DNA of 64,000 nucleotides, taken from the NCBI GenBank assembly GCA_964059195.1, contig CAXKWD010000002.1:151979042-152043041 (forward strand), given 5' to 3'. A program made the position numbers and the translations under genes. Within the stretch, counting starts at the first letter, position 1, and each line of letters opens with the position of its first letter. Shown piece after piece: positions 45,926 through 58,509 of this stretch. Below the pieces are notes generated by a model. That model saw nothing but the letters and a program-made list of their open reading frames with translations, searched no databases and was not told the origin of the DNA. This DNA comes from Ectobius pallidus. Taxonomy: Eukaryota > Arthropoda > Insecta > Blattodea > Ectobiidae.

Positions 45926-47558
45926 GAAGTGCCAAGAGAGGAACCTATTCGGAGGGAATGGGAATAGATCCTGACAAGAAATGATTTTAAATGGTCGGGA
46001 CCTCCAGTGAAAAGGACGGAAAGGTCTTTTTTACAATAAATAATCAATTCCCAGGAAGGGATTGAAAGAAAAGAATAATGATATGAAGAAAGCGTATGAC
46101 ATATTTACCCTTGTAAATCACACTCAAATGAATTAATGGTTAATTTTAACATTAAATTACTATTAACGAAATTAATATTACACGGTTTAACATTAAATTA
46201 TTCAATTTTAATTTAACTGAAATAAATAAATGCAGTATTTGCAAAAGCTTAAACAAAAATTACCCTCTTGGCAAAAAGTACAAAATTGTATTGTAATTTT
46301 ACACCTTTTAAAAAGACAAATAAGCAGTAGTAAGTTATATATCAAAGAAATTAATCTTTTTTGCCGATCAATATGATAATATAATGACAAATATTGAAAT
46401 TTGCACAATTATTATCGAAAAGCAGATTAACAAGAAACGGTGCATTGCAAAAACAGTTATATTTACAATATATACAATGTAATGCTATGCAGTCTGAAGA
46501 TAAAAAATTGCTTGCTATCCTTATTAGCGTTTAAATTCTTCTGAAACAGGGTGCAGCAGTATACAAGTTCAATGTGGCTTGGAATTCGCGACGTGACTTT
46601 GATATCGAGAGCAATATTTACTTCAAGAGGAATTACAGGTTTAACAGTTAGCATAGATCATAATGGAATGCGCTTACGTTAAACAGCAGTAGTTGCATAA
46701 TCGCCACAGTATAATAACTGTAATATTAGTGGATATTCTGCACATGGCGTGGAGAATAATTCTACGACGTCAAAGGCTAAATTCAGCAATCTGAATTCCA
46801 GATGATAAATGTAGCTAGTATTCCCATTTTGTGTAGATCAGGGAAGAAAATCTCGAAGAGGCGATAGGTCTCTAAGTTGAATATGTAGAATGTGAAACAG
46901 TTCGATTTGGCCGTTAACTGCAGAGCTAAGTAGAATATCTGAAGCTGTGAGATGCAGGGACATCCAAACTCCGAGAGGGAGCAGGCGAAGACGATCTGAA
47001 CTCTACGAAGATTGGCAGAAGATTGAATATAATTATAACACCGTGGCTGCTCGTGGTGGCAGCTTACTGCAGATCTAACTAATAATTTTAAATTGTTAGA
47101 TGCAGAGCATATATTCTAACTCGACAGAGGCTAGTATAAGATTGAGAACGACAAAACGGCCGAAAACAAAGCTGCCTGACAACACAAGTGACTCATGGAA
47201 GATTACATCTACATGACTTGCTGGCAGAGAGGAAAAACCTGAAGTCACAAGATCAAAGATTACAAAACGGATATAAAGAGCGATTCTTTGTCTTTTACAG
47301 TCTTTGACTGCTTGGAGAGTATGATCAGGGAGAGAGCACTGGTAAGTAGGCGGAAAAATTAAATTTATGAAACACTGATCATAAAAAGAAGGCTACCCAC
47401 CTACCAAAGTTGGGCCTGGCGTAACCATACTGCCCCCTGAAAGAAAAAATAAAACAAGAAAAAACCCTCCTAATCGTGTTAGTGTGTGTGTGAGGGGAAA
47501 TAGTTTTCTTCGCGAAGGGCAATCAGTGAAAAACTTTGAAGCACTACACTGTACATTT
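45926..47558. other. No gene supported
   Basis: AT-rich sequence without recognisable frames. It may include remnants of the BEL/Pao element. Confidence 0.35.
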
Positions 47559-48415
47559 TTTTTTTTTTGTGCCCTCCCTTACCCCCCGAGTGCCAAGCAA
47601 TGAAGCCAGTACCTCGGGTCAAACCAAATTCTGGTAACCATTTGTGATTATGTCCCTATCGTGAGTGTGTTCCATCCTGAAGGGATGTGGTGGATCGTGA
47701 CGTGTCCAAGCTGGTATCTTGATTCATTTTCAAGCTTTCATCAGCTAGGTGTTTGTGTGTGCGGTGTTACGGAGTGAGTAGTGTTCTTGATTGTTTAGAG
47801 TTTTGTGTTTGTGAGATTGTTGAGTTGTTTTGTACTGTTGATTGTTGTAATTATTGCATGCTTCTTTGTTATTTTGAGGGGTGGAACTAGGCCGGCATTT
47901 GCCTTACAGGCGAGGGAAAACCCCTCTCTAAACCTCGCCCAGCCTAGGGTAGTGAGCATTGCTCAGCCAGTTGGCAATCTACCTGTCTAGTTTAAGTGGT
48001 CCTTTTCAGTCAGTGCAGCTTTTGCGAACTGTTTTAATATCGGGAAATTGTGTTTTCTGGTCCAAAAGTTTAAGTTTGGAGTCCAGAGTTCATTTTCTGC
48101 TCGAGCGGCCGCGCGTAGAGGACGGCGCGCTTCGCTGAATTGAGCGCATGAGTAAAGAACGTGTATCATTGAGTCAAGCTCGTTATCTACGCAGGTGCAT
48201 CTAGGTGCGTCTGTTAGCCGGAATCGTGCCAAATTGGCAGCAAAGTTTCCGTGTCCTGTTAGGAATTGCGTGGTGTAGTGGTCTAATTGAATCCAGGTCA
48301 TGGACTGTCTTTGGATGACGCTCGGGAAAAAGTCTCGTGTGATCCTACCATGCAAAGCTACGGTCCATCTTCGTTGCCAAGAGCGCAAGGTAGCGTTTCT
48401 GATCTGAGTGTACAA
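47559..48415 (-). pseudogene. R1/I-type LINE C-terminus with poly(A) tail
   Basis: A 142-residue minus-strand frame reads HYTTQFLTGHGNFAANLARF and CTCVDNELDSMIHVLYSC (C-x-C-x9-H-x4-C), the post-RT CCHC region of R1/I/Jockey-type LINEs. The stop is at 47,987. The non-coding stretch to 47,559 ends in a T-run that is the reversed poly(A) tail. RT and endonuclease are absent: the copy is severely 5'-truncated, or bounded by the BEL/Pao debris at about 48,445. Confidence 0.75.
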
Positions 48416-48449
48416 TTGTGTTCAAAGCGAGGCACGAGAGTTCACACGC

Positions 48450-48710
48450 AACACTTGACTAGATATTGGGAGAGGAGGTATTTGCGAGATGTGTCTAACA
48501 TCTACGCCACTATCAGTTTTAAGTTTCACTACTCTGGAATGTTTGTCTTGACCTAGATGTAGTTGTAAACACACGGGCCATTATCCACACAAAGGGCTTC
48601 GAAGAGTCTTTAAGCATGACTTAGTCTCCAACCTTGAGATTTGGGTTTGGAGACTCCCATTTATTACGCTTTTGAAGCGAGCTAAATATTCAGTCTTCCA
48701 TTGTAACGTG
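48450..48710 (-). pseudogene. BEL/Pao integrase C-terminal relic
   Basis: In two frames the minus strand gives SLQKRNKWESPNPNLKVGD, VMLKDSSKPFVWIMARV, then KHSRVVKLKTDSG and RHISQIPPLPIS. This matches the C-terminal tail of BEL/Pao integrases (W-x-R-G-R-V, then R-V-V-x-L-K-T, then a terminal P-L-P) that precedes the LTR. Stops replace at least two residues, so it is old. By order it cannot belong to the same insertion as 45,741-45,925 unless rearranged. Confidence 0.6.
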
Positions 48711-48845
48711 GTTAAATGTACCGCGCATTCTCTCCCTAGCTGGTTTTGGTTTGGAATCTTACGTATGTGCTGCGCCCTGCACGGCGTGGGCAGGGACTAA
48801 TTGGTTCTTGTGTAGCGAAGCAGATCGTTCTGAGTTCTCCTTCAG

Positions 48846-50494
48846 CAGTGGCGTAGCAAGATTAGGTGGTACCCGGTGCGGAAAATTTCTTGTCACCCCC
48901 CCCCCAATTTAAATTATGAAAAGATGGAACAGTTCCAAGTGTTATTTTTTGGATACTCAAAGGTAATCCCACGAGAGTTTAAGAGTTCATCGGTAGATGC
49001 AGCTGCAACGGATTTATTTTATGTAACTCGTAAACTCAACGGATTATACAAAATTAGTAATAATTACTTTGTTATATAAAAACAAAACTAAGCTCCGAAG
49101 TCATGGCATACTATGAATCAACCATCCATAAAGCGATTCGAGTTACCGTGTTGTCGCCATGTTGTAACTAGTGCTACCAATGGTGCATATAAGACATAGT
49201 TAACCTAATTCAGCCATTTTTTTTAGGATTAAGGAGACATACATATCAAGCACATTATGCTGTACGTTGTACATTGTAGCCTACTGTTAAACGACAATAA
49301 ATGCTATTATTAATAATATTATGAATAATAATAGTAATAATAATATTATACATTGTTTTCGTGAGCGACATATTCACGAATTGTGGGTGTTACCATTAAT
49401 AAAGCTAACATCTTGTGTTTCACACATTTCTAGGCCAAAATAAACTCCCGAAATTGTGCAAAGTTTTATTTTTGGAGTGATTTTTTTTATAGTTTTGTAT
49501 TTTGTTTTCCAAGCGAAATCTCGAATTTTGGAAAGATGAATTTTGATAAAAGGAGAAAATTTTGTATTTATGTCAGGTACCTTTCAAAATGTGAACCGAT
49601 GATTGGAGAAGAGTTTTCCTTATTTTTACAAAGAAAGTTTTCTTGAAAACGGCTCTAATGTTTTTCCTTAAATTTTGCCCGTGGGTTGCTTATACTAAGA
49701 GCTAAATCTTTTATTTGAAACACTTTTTCGAGATAATTCTCTGAAGGGTAGTTATAAGCCACACACTCTGAATACGCGCTCTTTGCATTACGGCCTCTTG
49801 CAACGGAAAATTGTACGAAAACAAAATTTTGAATTTGTGTTCGGTACTTTTTGGGGATGTGACACGAATATTGGCGACGACTTGCTAACTTTTATTTGGG
49901 CAGAGGAAGTTATGTGAATTATACATCAGATTTTTTTATAGGTCGATCCTAATAAATTTCATAAACAAGTAATGTAACTATTTTAGGGAACTTTATTATT
50001 AATCATCTATTCTTAAATATGCGCACATACCAGTTCAAAATCTAGATCACCGGAGACTTCGGAGTCAACTCACATTCGAAGTTTTTTTTCATCAAAGTCA
50101 TGACTGCCGCAGCGGGTAGAATTATTGGTTGCGGCTTGAGTGATATAAAATATCACCGTTTGTTGAAGTCTAATTTAAATTAATAAAACTGCAGAGACAA
50201 GCATCGGCAGAAATAAACATCCCTCCCCCTAACCATAATATTATTGTCCGTATCAATTCAGCCGCGTTTTATTACCTTTGTTGACTGCATTTAAAAATAA
50301 AAGAAGTTTCAACACGCATGTTGACTTGTAGAAAGTTGTTAAGCTTATTTAATTGTTTTAAATAATATCATTATTTTCTTTAAATTTCCTTAAGCGATTT
50401 TTTACTTGCAAAGACATATTTTTACTTTGTCACCCCCCAGGTGATGACACCCGGGGCGGCCCGCACCCCCCGCACCCCCCTTCCTACGCCACTG
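48846..50494. mobile_element. CAGTGGCGTAG-ended non-autonomous DNA element
   Basis: The ends CAGTGGCGTAG... and ...CTACGCCACTG bound 1,649 bp, flanked by CTTCAG on both sides (48,840-48,845 and 50,495-50,500). Subterminal C-runs (GTCACCCCCC) occur inside both ends. No transposase is encoded. The ends resemble hAT-like MITEs, but the 6-bp TSD is short for hAT, so the superfamily is uncertain. Confidence 0.75.
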
Positions 50495-50696
50495 CTTCAG
50501 TGTGGTTCTGTTTAGCTGAAAGCTCCGAGGAAGCCCTGTCTGTTCGTGTAAGTAGCATCACCATGAAAAGATAACGTAATTGGTATGTGCCTTCAGCACA
50601 AGATAGTTTTAGTTCATTCTTGAGTCCGACTTTAGCGTTGTGTACAAATATTTGAATAAAAACACTTTCTTAACGCAATTTATTTTACCTTAGTAA

Positions 50697-50745
50697 ACTT
50701 CCGGACGGCCGTTTCGCAGGTGGTGTTCCTGCATCATCAGCAGAG
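50697..50745 (-). ncRNA. Hammerhead-ribozyme-like motif, minus strand
   Basis: Exact mirror of the plus-strand motif: CTGATGA on the minus strand at 50,740-50,734 and cleavage position next to 50,704. It is structurally identical because the palindrome is perfect here. Confidence 0.55.
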
Positions 50746-50760
50746 TGCCAACTCTTGGCA

Positions 50761-50809
50761 CTCTGCTGATGATGCAGGAACACCACCTGCGAAACGGCCG
50801 TCCGGAAGT
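50761..50809 (+). ncRNA. Hammerhead-ribozyme-like motif, plus strand
   Basis: CTGATGA (50,766-50,772), one extra T, stem II GCAGG/CCTGC with loop AACACCA, GAAA (50,791-50,794), then CGGCCGTC with the cleavage position after C 50,802. The A-CGGCCG-T stem III is self-complementary with no loop, as in Penelope-type hammerheads that act as dimers. Stem I has TCTG/CGGA next to the core. The unpaired T between CTGATGA and stem II is atypical and could lower activity. Confidence 0.55.
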
Positions 50810-50857
50810 TTACTAAGGTAAAATAAATTGCGTTAAGAAAGTGTTTTTATTCAAATA

Positions 50858-51726
50858 GTTTTAGTATTATTATGTGAAACTTCCAGCAATTCTATTCTAT
50901 ATAAGATCAGGACAGGCAACCATTCTGTAGGTGTATGACCTTCACGACAGGTACGTGCAAAACTAAGATGTTAAAAGCATGGCATAACTGACTTTAATTA
51001 AGGTAACATGATTTTGGCAATACATTCCATTGGATGATGGAAAATTATTCTTGCTTATAAACCCTGCTCTAAAGAAAAAGAAGGGAATCCATTAGGGTAG
51101 TCGTCTTGTTCTATGAAACATGTTTGTCGAGTCTTTAAGTACATGGCTGATGTCACACGTCTTTGTTCATTGCGTCATCTGTGTTCTAGAATGAAGTAGA
51201 TTCTGAATCTTAATATAAATATTACAAACTGACTATACCTAGCTAGAAATGTCGCTTTTTTAAAATGATTATTGCCACTGGAAAATGCCCTAATAGAAAC
51301 TTAGCAGGACCAAATTTAGCTGGTCATACTTATAACTTGAAAAATACTGATTAAGGTTTTATCAAAGAGAAATCCAAAACTGACCATCCTAACTTACAAT
51401 TTTCTGTACTTAATTATAATAACTACACGGACTGGAAATACTAACTTTAAAAAATGGAACTTGATTTTTTTTGACGGGATAACCAACTGAGTGTAATAAA
51501 TACACTTCCAATAGACTTTTACAGAACATAAAATGTAAGAAATAGACTGACATTTACTATACTTCAATATGGTGGTTCAAGAAACTATGAAATTTCAACA
51601 GGATCTACTATGCAGTAGCAATATATGTGTAATTTAAAGACGCCAAGATCTAGTTAAATTAAAGTAATAATATAAGGAAAATAATCATTAAATATAGCAG
51701 CAAAATATAATTACTACAAAGCATAT
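50858..51726. other. Spacer end, no gene
   Basis: AT-rich sequence without features up to the inner edge of arm 2. Confidence 0.4.
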
Positions 51727-54401
51727 GGCACATATATATATATATATAACCTTGTATATATATAATATACTGTGACTGGACTTAAAAGAAGAAAAAATAT
51801 ATAATCAAGTGAGAAATTAATTGTGGTAGTAATTCAATTTGTGAACTAGATGATAAATTGGTGGATGGCGCCCTAAATACGTATTTCCACCAATAAAAGA
51901 GAATTTTTATAAAAGTGAAATTACAATGAAGAGGTTTGAGAACACCCTGTAGACGTGGTGCATTGACATTAGCATTGGAATGTTAGTATACGCGAGCCGT
52001 ACCTTGGAATGTTAAAACAGGTGTACTTACGTAACTGGGTAACTGGGTCACTGTCACGATAGTTTATCAGACGTCAGAGCAGATTACGTAAAGATATACT
52101 ATTGAAAGAAAGATTAATAAAATAAACTTTAAATTGTAAATTAAAGTAAAGCAAAGTACGTCGCAAGCCCACCTAGGTTTAAAATTTCAGATCTCAGCGT
52201 TCAGTAGATTTCGCTGGGCATCGCGCCAGACAGATAACATGAATTATATTCATCACGGCCTCCTAAAGGAGGCATACAATAAAGGAGGCCGTGTATTGAT
52301 ACCTTCTCTAATTTGTCAAACTTCCATTTCATTTAATCCAAACCCATTTGATAAAACTGGCAACAATATGTTCTGTGATTTTGTTTCGATAATTATGTGT
52401 AAAAAGGGATTAAGTATTCTAAAAAACATTTAATTTTTGGCATTTAGAAACAGAATTTTTCAAAATCCTTTCTTAGTGAGCACCTACATTATGAAACGAA
52501 GGTACTGTCGAAATTCCAAGTCTCTACCTGTTATAGTTTAGGCTCTACTTTGATTCCTGTCAGTCAGGACAAAGCCTTTTATATATATAGAGATAATCAA
52601 AATTATTTACATAAAATTAGTAAGATAGAAAGCAGTCACACATGACCTATATCAGTGCCTTCCAAATTGGAAATATAAAAATTTAACATTTAATGAATGT
52701 AATGTATATACCGTATGTATAATTTTGATGCATGGAACTTTCTTTCCATTTTTAAATAAATTTTAGCGTTTAAATGGGAGGAAACAGGTTTCGAATTAGG
52801 TGATAAGAAAGGATGGGAGATTCGGTGAAAGACAGACGGGGGAGGCGAGGAATAATTTCAAAGATAATTTGTCTCCAAAACTAAGAGTGCACAAATTCTT
52901 CAAGATATCTAGGCATAGCTAGAGGGTAGGTTTCCATTATCATTTGAATAGAAATTACGTTTTAATACTGCAACGGGAATCAGAAAAAAGGAAACCTAAC
53001 TCTTCGGTACTGGGACCGGAAACGTAAACCAATGTACATGCCCTGCTACTGTGATTACCAGTGGTCCATGAACAAGGTTCAAAAACGAAATCTCTTCCAC
53101 GACATGCCCTCCCGTTAAGAAGTAAGAGACTGCCAAAACAACAGCAGCAAAATGCAAACCCCACACTAAACTCAAAACCGATATAGAAAAATGATAATAA
53201 TGATCAAAATTTACCAAATTACATGCTTTGGCAAAAATAATTTATGCATAATATCTATGCTTCATTGTTAACTCACTTCGAAGAGCTTAAAGCTTAAATG
53301 TCATCAATCAGGGCTTTTATTATTTATTTATCATTAGTTAATGCGTCATTATCGTTAGAGCTTCTGAATACCCACGCCAATATATGAATGAAGGTCATGA
53401 TCAATTGATTTTGTTTCTTTTGAGAAATTGATGTAAAAACAAGGGAATATATTGAGCCTAAATTTATATCTTCACCACTGGACAGTGTGGCAAATGGTTG
53501 TATTTGACCGATGAATTCCAGCGAGAACAGCATAATTAATTAGAGAAATACTGGAAATTGTTTTAGTATTAATAAAAGATATGTTCCCAGTATATTTACA
53601 TGTTTTTTTAAATTTTAGTAGCTCATGGTTGGGATATCATAAATGGAGAGTTGTGACGGAGGTGCCTCTAACTGGAGGCAGGTATGTAGAACAAGAATAT
53701 ATTAAGAAACCGAAAACTGAGGAGAATGGACAGGTAACATAAAACGAACAGCAAAAACCGGAACTCAGAAGACGACAGACGGACGAAATATGGGAATTTA
53801 TGTATACCTTTTTTTTTTACAAAACGAAAAGAAATTTAAGGAACCGTAAATAAAGACATCAGGAACAGATAAATTGAGGGTGGAAACATTGCAGATAAAA
53901 AAGTATTTAATATACTGAACCGCACAGTAATTGAATAGACTGGGCAACCGGAAGGAAATTTGCTGAATAGTCATGAATAAACTGAGTAAAGTGCGATACG
54001 ACTACAAAAAATATATAATATATATAATAACACCTAAAGAAACCAAAAAAGGATAATTTACAAATTTAGAATGAAAAAATTACAAACTCGCTTATTCAAA
54101 CTTAAAACATCAGTGGGACTAAGAATAGTAAATTTGAAATTATGAGCGTCTTACGCAAAATAAAGTAATACATTTTGAAAAGAATAATGACAAGTTACTG
54201 TGTTTTTTAAATTATAACCAAATAAAGGTAATATAAAAACTGCAATATAATATATCGTATACATAAATTTCGAGCTAAAGAAACTAATGGTCGAAACAGA
54301 AATTTTGATTTTATATACATTTTTCAGAAAAACTTGAGAAAAGAAAGACAAACGGTGTAGACCTTATAGCTCGGGCGCCTGGGAACGCTAGCGCCCATAT
54401 T

Positions 54402-54419
54402 TCCGTGACCACTCACGGA
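54402..54419 (-). other. Conserved gypsy B hairpin, arm 2 copy
   Basis: Identical to 37,560-37,577 in mirror image. It supports structure only trivially, since it is a recent duplicate. Confidence 0.65.
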
Positions 54420-54475
54420 GACCCCTGAGGACAACAGAAAGGAACGACCGGAGAATGATCGTAACTAATCTGGTT

Positions 54476-54961
54476 TCAGTTGTTTGACACGCGCTCTGAA
54501 ACAATTTCCTTCACAGAATTCACTAAATTCACAGAAACCGCAGTAGTAAATTTATTTATAGAGTATGGACCGTTGAATCGGAGAGGAAATTTATCAAAAT
54601 ACTTACTAATGAGTTTACTAATAGGATGGTTCTTTAGATAAACCCTATCACCTGGTTTGAAAGAGATGACTGCACGTTTGCGGTTGTACCTCTGTTGCAC
54701 CCTAGTATCGCTCCTTCTAAGATTACGCCGAGCCCTGCCCCACTTTTCTTTGAGTTCAATATGTTTCGGTTGATCCGGCAACAGCACATTAAGAGCCCAC
54801 AAATTTGATAACGGGCAATTCGGCTTATAAACTAACATCAAACTAAAAGGAGTAGTTTTATGGCAGTATTGAAATCATTAAAACCATTGGACAGCCATTC
54901 TAAGTTGGTGTCCCACTGACTGTTATCATGTGAATGATAAGCAATTGATGCAGAAAGTATG
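54476..54961 (-). pseudogene. Gypsy B integrase C-terminus, arm 2 copy
   Basis: Mirror of 37,018-37,503. It has the same small frame offset near 54,840 and the same stop, with about two residue differences in 121. Its left neighbour is the hAT target site TTGCGGTT at 54,962-54,969. The rest of the gypsy was lost in the arm 2 deletion. Confidence 0.85.
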
Positions 54962-56034
54962 TTGCGGTTCAGGCCCATGCTGGACCCTCCCCGAGGGCGG
55001 TGGAAGTAGGACATAAGAGGGCGCCATACCGGGGAGTCTGGCAATGGGTTTTAAAACACCCTAGGTTAACGTGGATAAAGCTTTAACGGTAGACCTACTT
55101 AATATTTCTGTACCAAAATTATGAAACGTTCAATAACCAACAAACGAAACTATTGAAACAATTAATTTTAACTTTATAGGCTTCCATTGCTACAAACCAA
55201 GCATAAGAAGCAAAACAATTTCCGGTTGTGTTTATTGTAAGAGAGCCACTGTCTATTTCCACTGAATGACTGACCGTCAGCTTGTTTGATGAAAAAGATT
55301 GTTTTTTTTTTCTCTCCCGAAAAAAGGTAAATCTTCTTTGGGTTGATAAGAATGGAAGTCATATAAATCATTTTGTCTAGAATTTTAAAATAATCTGTTG
55401 CCTTATCTGAGGTAGCCTCATTTTTCACATTATCTACAATCAATGATTACAGCGTAGCTTCTATCATCAGAAGTATATCTTCAGTTTTAGAATCAGAATC
55501 TATATTTGAAGTTTCACTTTTGTCATAATAATAACTAATATTAGGACGTTCACTACACTGGGGTTTTTCTTTTTCACTAAGAGAAGAATTTGAGAACGAG
55601 GTCATTCCTGGGCAGATTATTTCACCACAATTTTCACTTTCAGGGTGACTCCTTGTGTGCAGTTTTGCATAAAAGTTAGTTATTTTGGAACAAGTTTTAG
55701 TCGATTCTTGCAAGTATTTCAGTCTTTTACCTTTTCTGAATTCATTACTACACTTCTTCCTTTTTTGGGCCTCCATGTCCTATGAAGCTCTCAGTAATTT
55801 TATCACATGGCGAATTTTTAAAGCCCTGAAATATAGAAGTACAACTGGTACATGTAAAACACTTTTCATTGACAACTCGCAATATAATTAATTAAAACAG
55901 TTCAGGGCCCTGTTTCATAGAACTCGCTAATAATATTAGAACTCATAATATTATTTATTAGTCATCAAATTACTGTTTCATAAAAATTTGTACACTACTC
56001 ATAAAATCACTTCGCTAATATTATTAGTTATTAG

Positions 56035-56660
56035 TCAGCTGATCAATTTTGAGGTTAGGTTTGGTTTGCTGCTTGTGTTTGTTACTTTGCCATGGCGATC
56101 AACAAAAGCTGGTTCGTACATACTTGGTGCATCAATGTTTATCAGTGCCCCGTCCATTATTCCACACACTAAAGGCATACCTCCAAGTTCACGGAATCTA
56201 GCTACTACTTCACCACAGTCAGCAGGCCAACATACAACATTCTGAAGAAGAGTTTGGTTTATAGCAGTAACAACTCTGTGAACAGTTCTGCACACAGTTG
56301 CTTTTGAAACACCATGCATATCAGAGACACAATGATACCACAGTATAAGTATTACACATAAGTATTAATACTTATACTGTGATGATACTGTGCACCACTA
56401 CCCAACCAGTGAAGAGCAATATGAAGCTGCTGCTTTGGTGATAGTGCTTTATTCTTTGCTGTGGGGTGCTCTAAATAGTTCCCAATTCTATCAAGTACAT
56501 ATCGAAATGTATCAAAACCTAACCTAAATCTCTCATTAAATTCATATGTTTGTTCCATAAGATTATAGGCTATTCTTGGCCTAAAATTTCTTGGTCTGCG
56601 AACATATACTTCTTCATCACTGTTACTTGAATCAGAATCAGCTATTTTCTTGATTTTCAC
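56035..56660 (-). pseudogene. Harbinger transposase, arm 2 copy
   Basis: The N-terminal frame of 102 residues (start MKIKKIADSDSSNSDEEVYV) and the C-terminal frame of 94 residues (MHGVSKATVCRTVHRVVTAI, IMDGALIN) are interrupted by the 43-bp mini-insert at 56,339-56,381. Relative to arm 1 the N-terminal frame is longer because one codon is not a stop. The last two catalytic positions are missing, as in arm 1, so that loss predates the duplication. Confidence 0.8.
56339..56381. repeat. 43-bp palindromic mini-insert, arm 2 copy
   Basis: Mirror of 35,599-35,641 with target ATGATAC on both sides (56,332-56,338 and 56,382-56,388). Present in both arms, so it predates the duplication. Confidence 0.85.
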
Positions 56661-56899
56661 AACTTTGATGTCACAAATTCAACCTCTGCTAATCTTATGG
56701 GAGAAAATTCACTCATAGAAAAACAACTAATATTATGAGCAAATTCTATTACCATTGGTGTGTGTGAAACAGTTCACTAATACTATTAGTAACATTTACT
56801 AATAATTAGTAACATTTACTAATAATTTAGGGCCATGAACTCATAACTAATAATCAGACTTTAAGGAGCGGGGCCGTGACGGACTGCACAGAAAACAAT

Positions 56900-57335
56900 C
56901 AACTCAATGAAATTTTAAAAATTTAAAAATCCAAAGTTCAAAAATCCAAAAATCCAAAATTCCAAAATTAAAAACCAATAACCAAAATTCAAAATCTAAG
57001 AATCCAAAATTAAAAATCGAAAACCCAAAATTAAGAAATCCAGAAAAATAAAAAGTTCAAAGATCTAAAATTAAAAAAAAAAACAAAATTCCAAATTCCA
57101 AAATAAAAAAATTCAAAGATCCGAAATTTAAAATCTAGCAATCCAAAATTTAAAAAATTAAAAACAAAATTCAAAAATTCAAAAATCCAAAATTCCAAAA
57201 TTAAAAATATTCAAATTTTAAAAATCCAAAATTGAAAAGTCTATAAACCCAAAATTTAAAAGTCTAACAATCCTAAATTGAAAAAATCCAATAATCTAAA
57301 ATGGAAATAACGAAAAATTAAAAAAATCCAAGTAT
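56900..57335. repeat. Low-complexity block, arm 2 copy
   Basis: Reverse complement of 28,715-29,150 (AAAATCCAAAATT units), with scattered small length differences. Confidence 0.8.
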
Positions 57336-58509
57336 TACTTCTGGCGCTTGGCGTTCCACGCACCCGATTTTTACATAGGTGGACAGAAGGGTAACATGGA
57401 CATTCGTCATAATTCAAATAAAATATTTTAAAATAATTAGTTACAAGCAATTAAACGAGAAAAATGAGAAAATATTAAAAGATTTTGATGAAACTCACAT
57501 TGCTGCTTATATATTATATATACAGCTAGGGGGATGGGATCCGAGGGTCCCCCTCCCCCGGGCGGCGCACTTTAATAATGAAATGCACCTCAAAACCAGA
57601 TTTTTAGTTTTTCATTAATAAATCGTTTTAATTTATTGTTTATGCAAGATTTGGGTAATGTTCATGAATCTTTGGTACGTTTTAATAGTTTAATTTCGAA
57701 TCAGTATTTCCATATGGCAGATTAAAAATCGGTTTATTCGTTTCAAATTATTTATATTAAATTTATTATGTAAAACAATATAATTAAGAATAAAATTATC
57801 TGATTCATGCAATTTATGTAAAAACCATGTCAGTGTTAATAAATATAATGTTTTGATTATTTTTCTCTTACGATAATATTTAAATAAATCATCTATCAGT
57901 TGAGTAGGCCTAAACAATTGTAAGCGAAGCCACGGGCACACTAGTTAAATACAACGTGAATCATATAATGCGTGATATAAGCCAACGTCAAATCGAGTGT
58001 CTTATTACTAGGGACCGGATTCTTAGATTTTTACCTATTTTTTTCCTTACTTCCAAAACAAAAAGCGCCCATACACTTTTTCGAAGTATGTCCACAGGAT
58101 TCACCCACATTAATTCTTTGGCACCTATAAATACCTAAATGGGGTATAAAAATCTAAATATACCTAAACGGGATATAAAACCTAAAATATCTAATTTAGG
58201 CTACTTTTTTGTCTTTTTTGTTTGTCAGTTGAGAAATCGGTATTTTGCTGAGAGAAAATAATTTTGGTCGGGTTGAAATTAATACCACCAGCATTTCGTT
58301 CAACCCATCTTCTAGGATGGACAGTATCAAGAGAGGAAGTGTAAGAGTATCGGCGTATTCCTTTTAAAATATTCGTACGAGCAACCATTGTTGCCGTGTA
58401 TGAACAAGGATATAGATTTCTGTGTTTCAAAGCGCTTGTTTGTTTTTAGTACTTCCCTGTTATTCATACTGAGTGGTCACGTTGTGAGTTTTAAGAAGAC
58501 GTGTTAATT

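Larger units (their letters stand above)
50649..50857. repeat. 209-bp near-perfect palindrome (Penelope-type terminus, inverted pair)
   Basis: Arms of 103 bp, 50,649-50,751 and 50,755-50,857, are exact reverse complements around a 3-nt centre. Each arm carries the same hammerhead-like motif in divergent orientation. Inverted terminal pairs with hammerheads are known from Penelope-like retroelements. No Penelope RT or GIY-YIG sequence is visible in the window. Confidence 0.85.
54970..56864 (-). mobile_element. ZMYM-like hAT, arm 2 copy, truncated
   Basis: Begins with the TIR CAGGCCCATGCTGG at 54,970 and is cut at 56,864 inside the nested Harbinger and hAT MITE. Frames at 55,447-55,776 (Lys-rich N-terminus) and 55,174-55,443 (FFIKQADGQSFSGNRQWLSY, KLFCFLCLVC, the TTF-like finger) are better preserved than in arm 1, where a small indel disrupts the second. 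Confidence 0.85.
55906..56864 (-). mobile_element. Harbinger, arm 2 copy, truncated
   Basis: The right TIR GGCCCTGTTTCATAGAAC is present at 55,906 with the target CAG (55,903-55,905). The transposase pieces are at 56,352-56,660 and 56,035-56,319, and the N-terminal stop seen in arm 1 is absent here. The left part ends 10 bp inside the hAT MITE TIR (CAGACTTTAA at 56,855-56,864). Confidence 0.85.
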
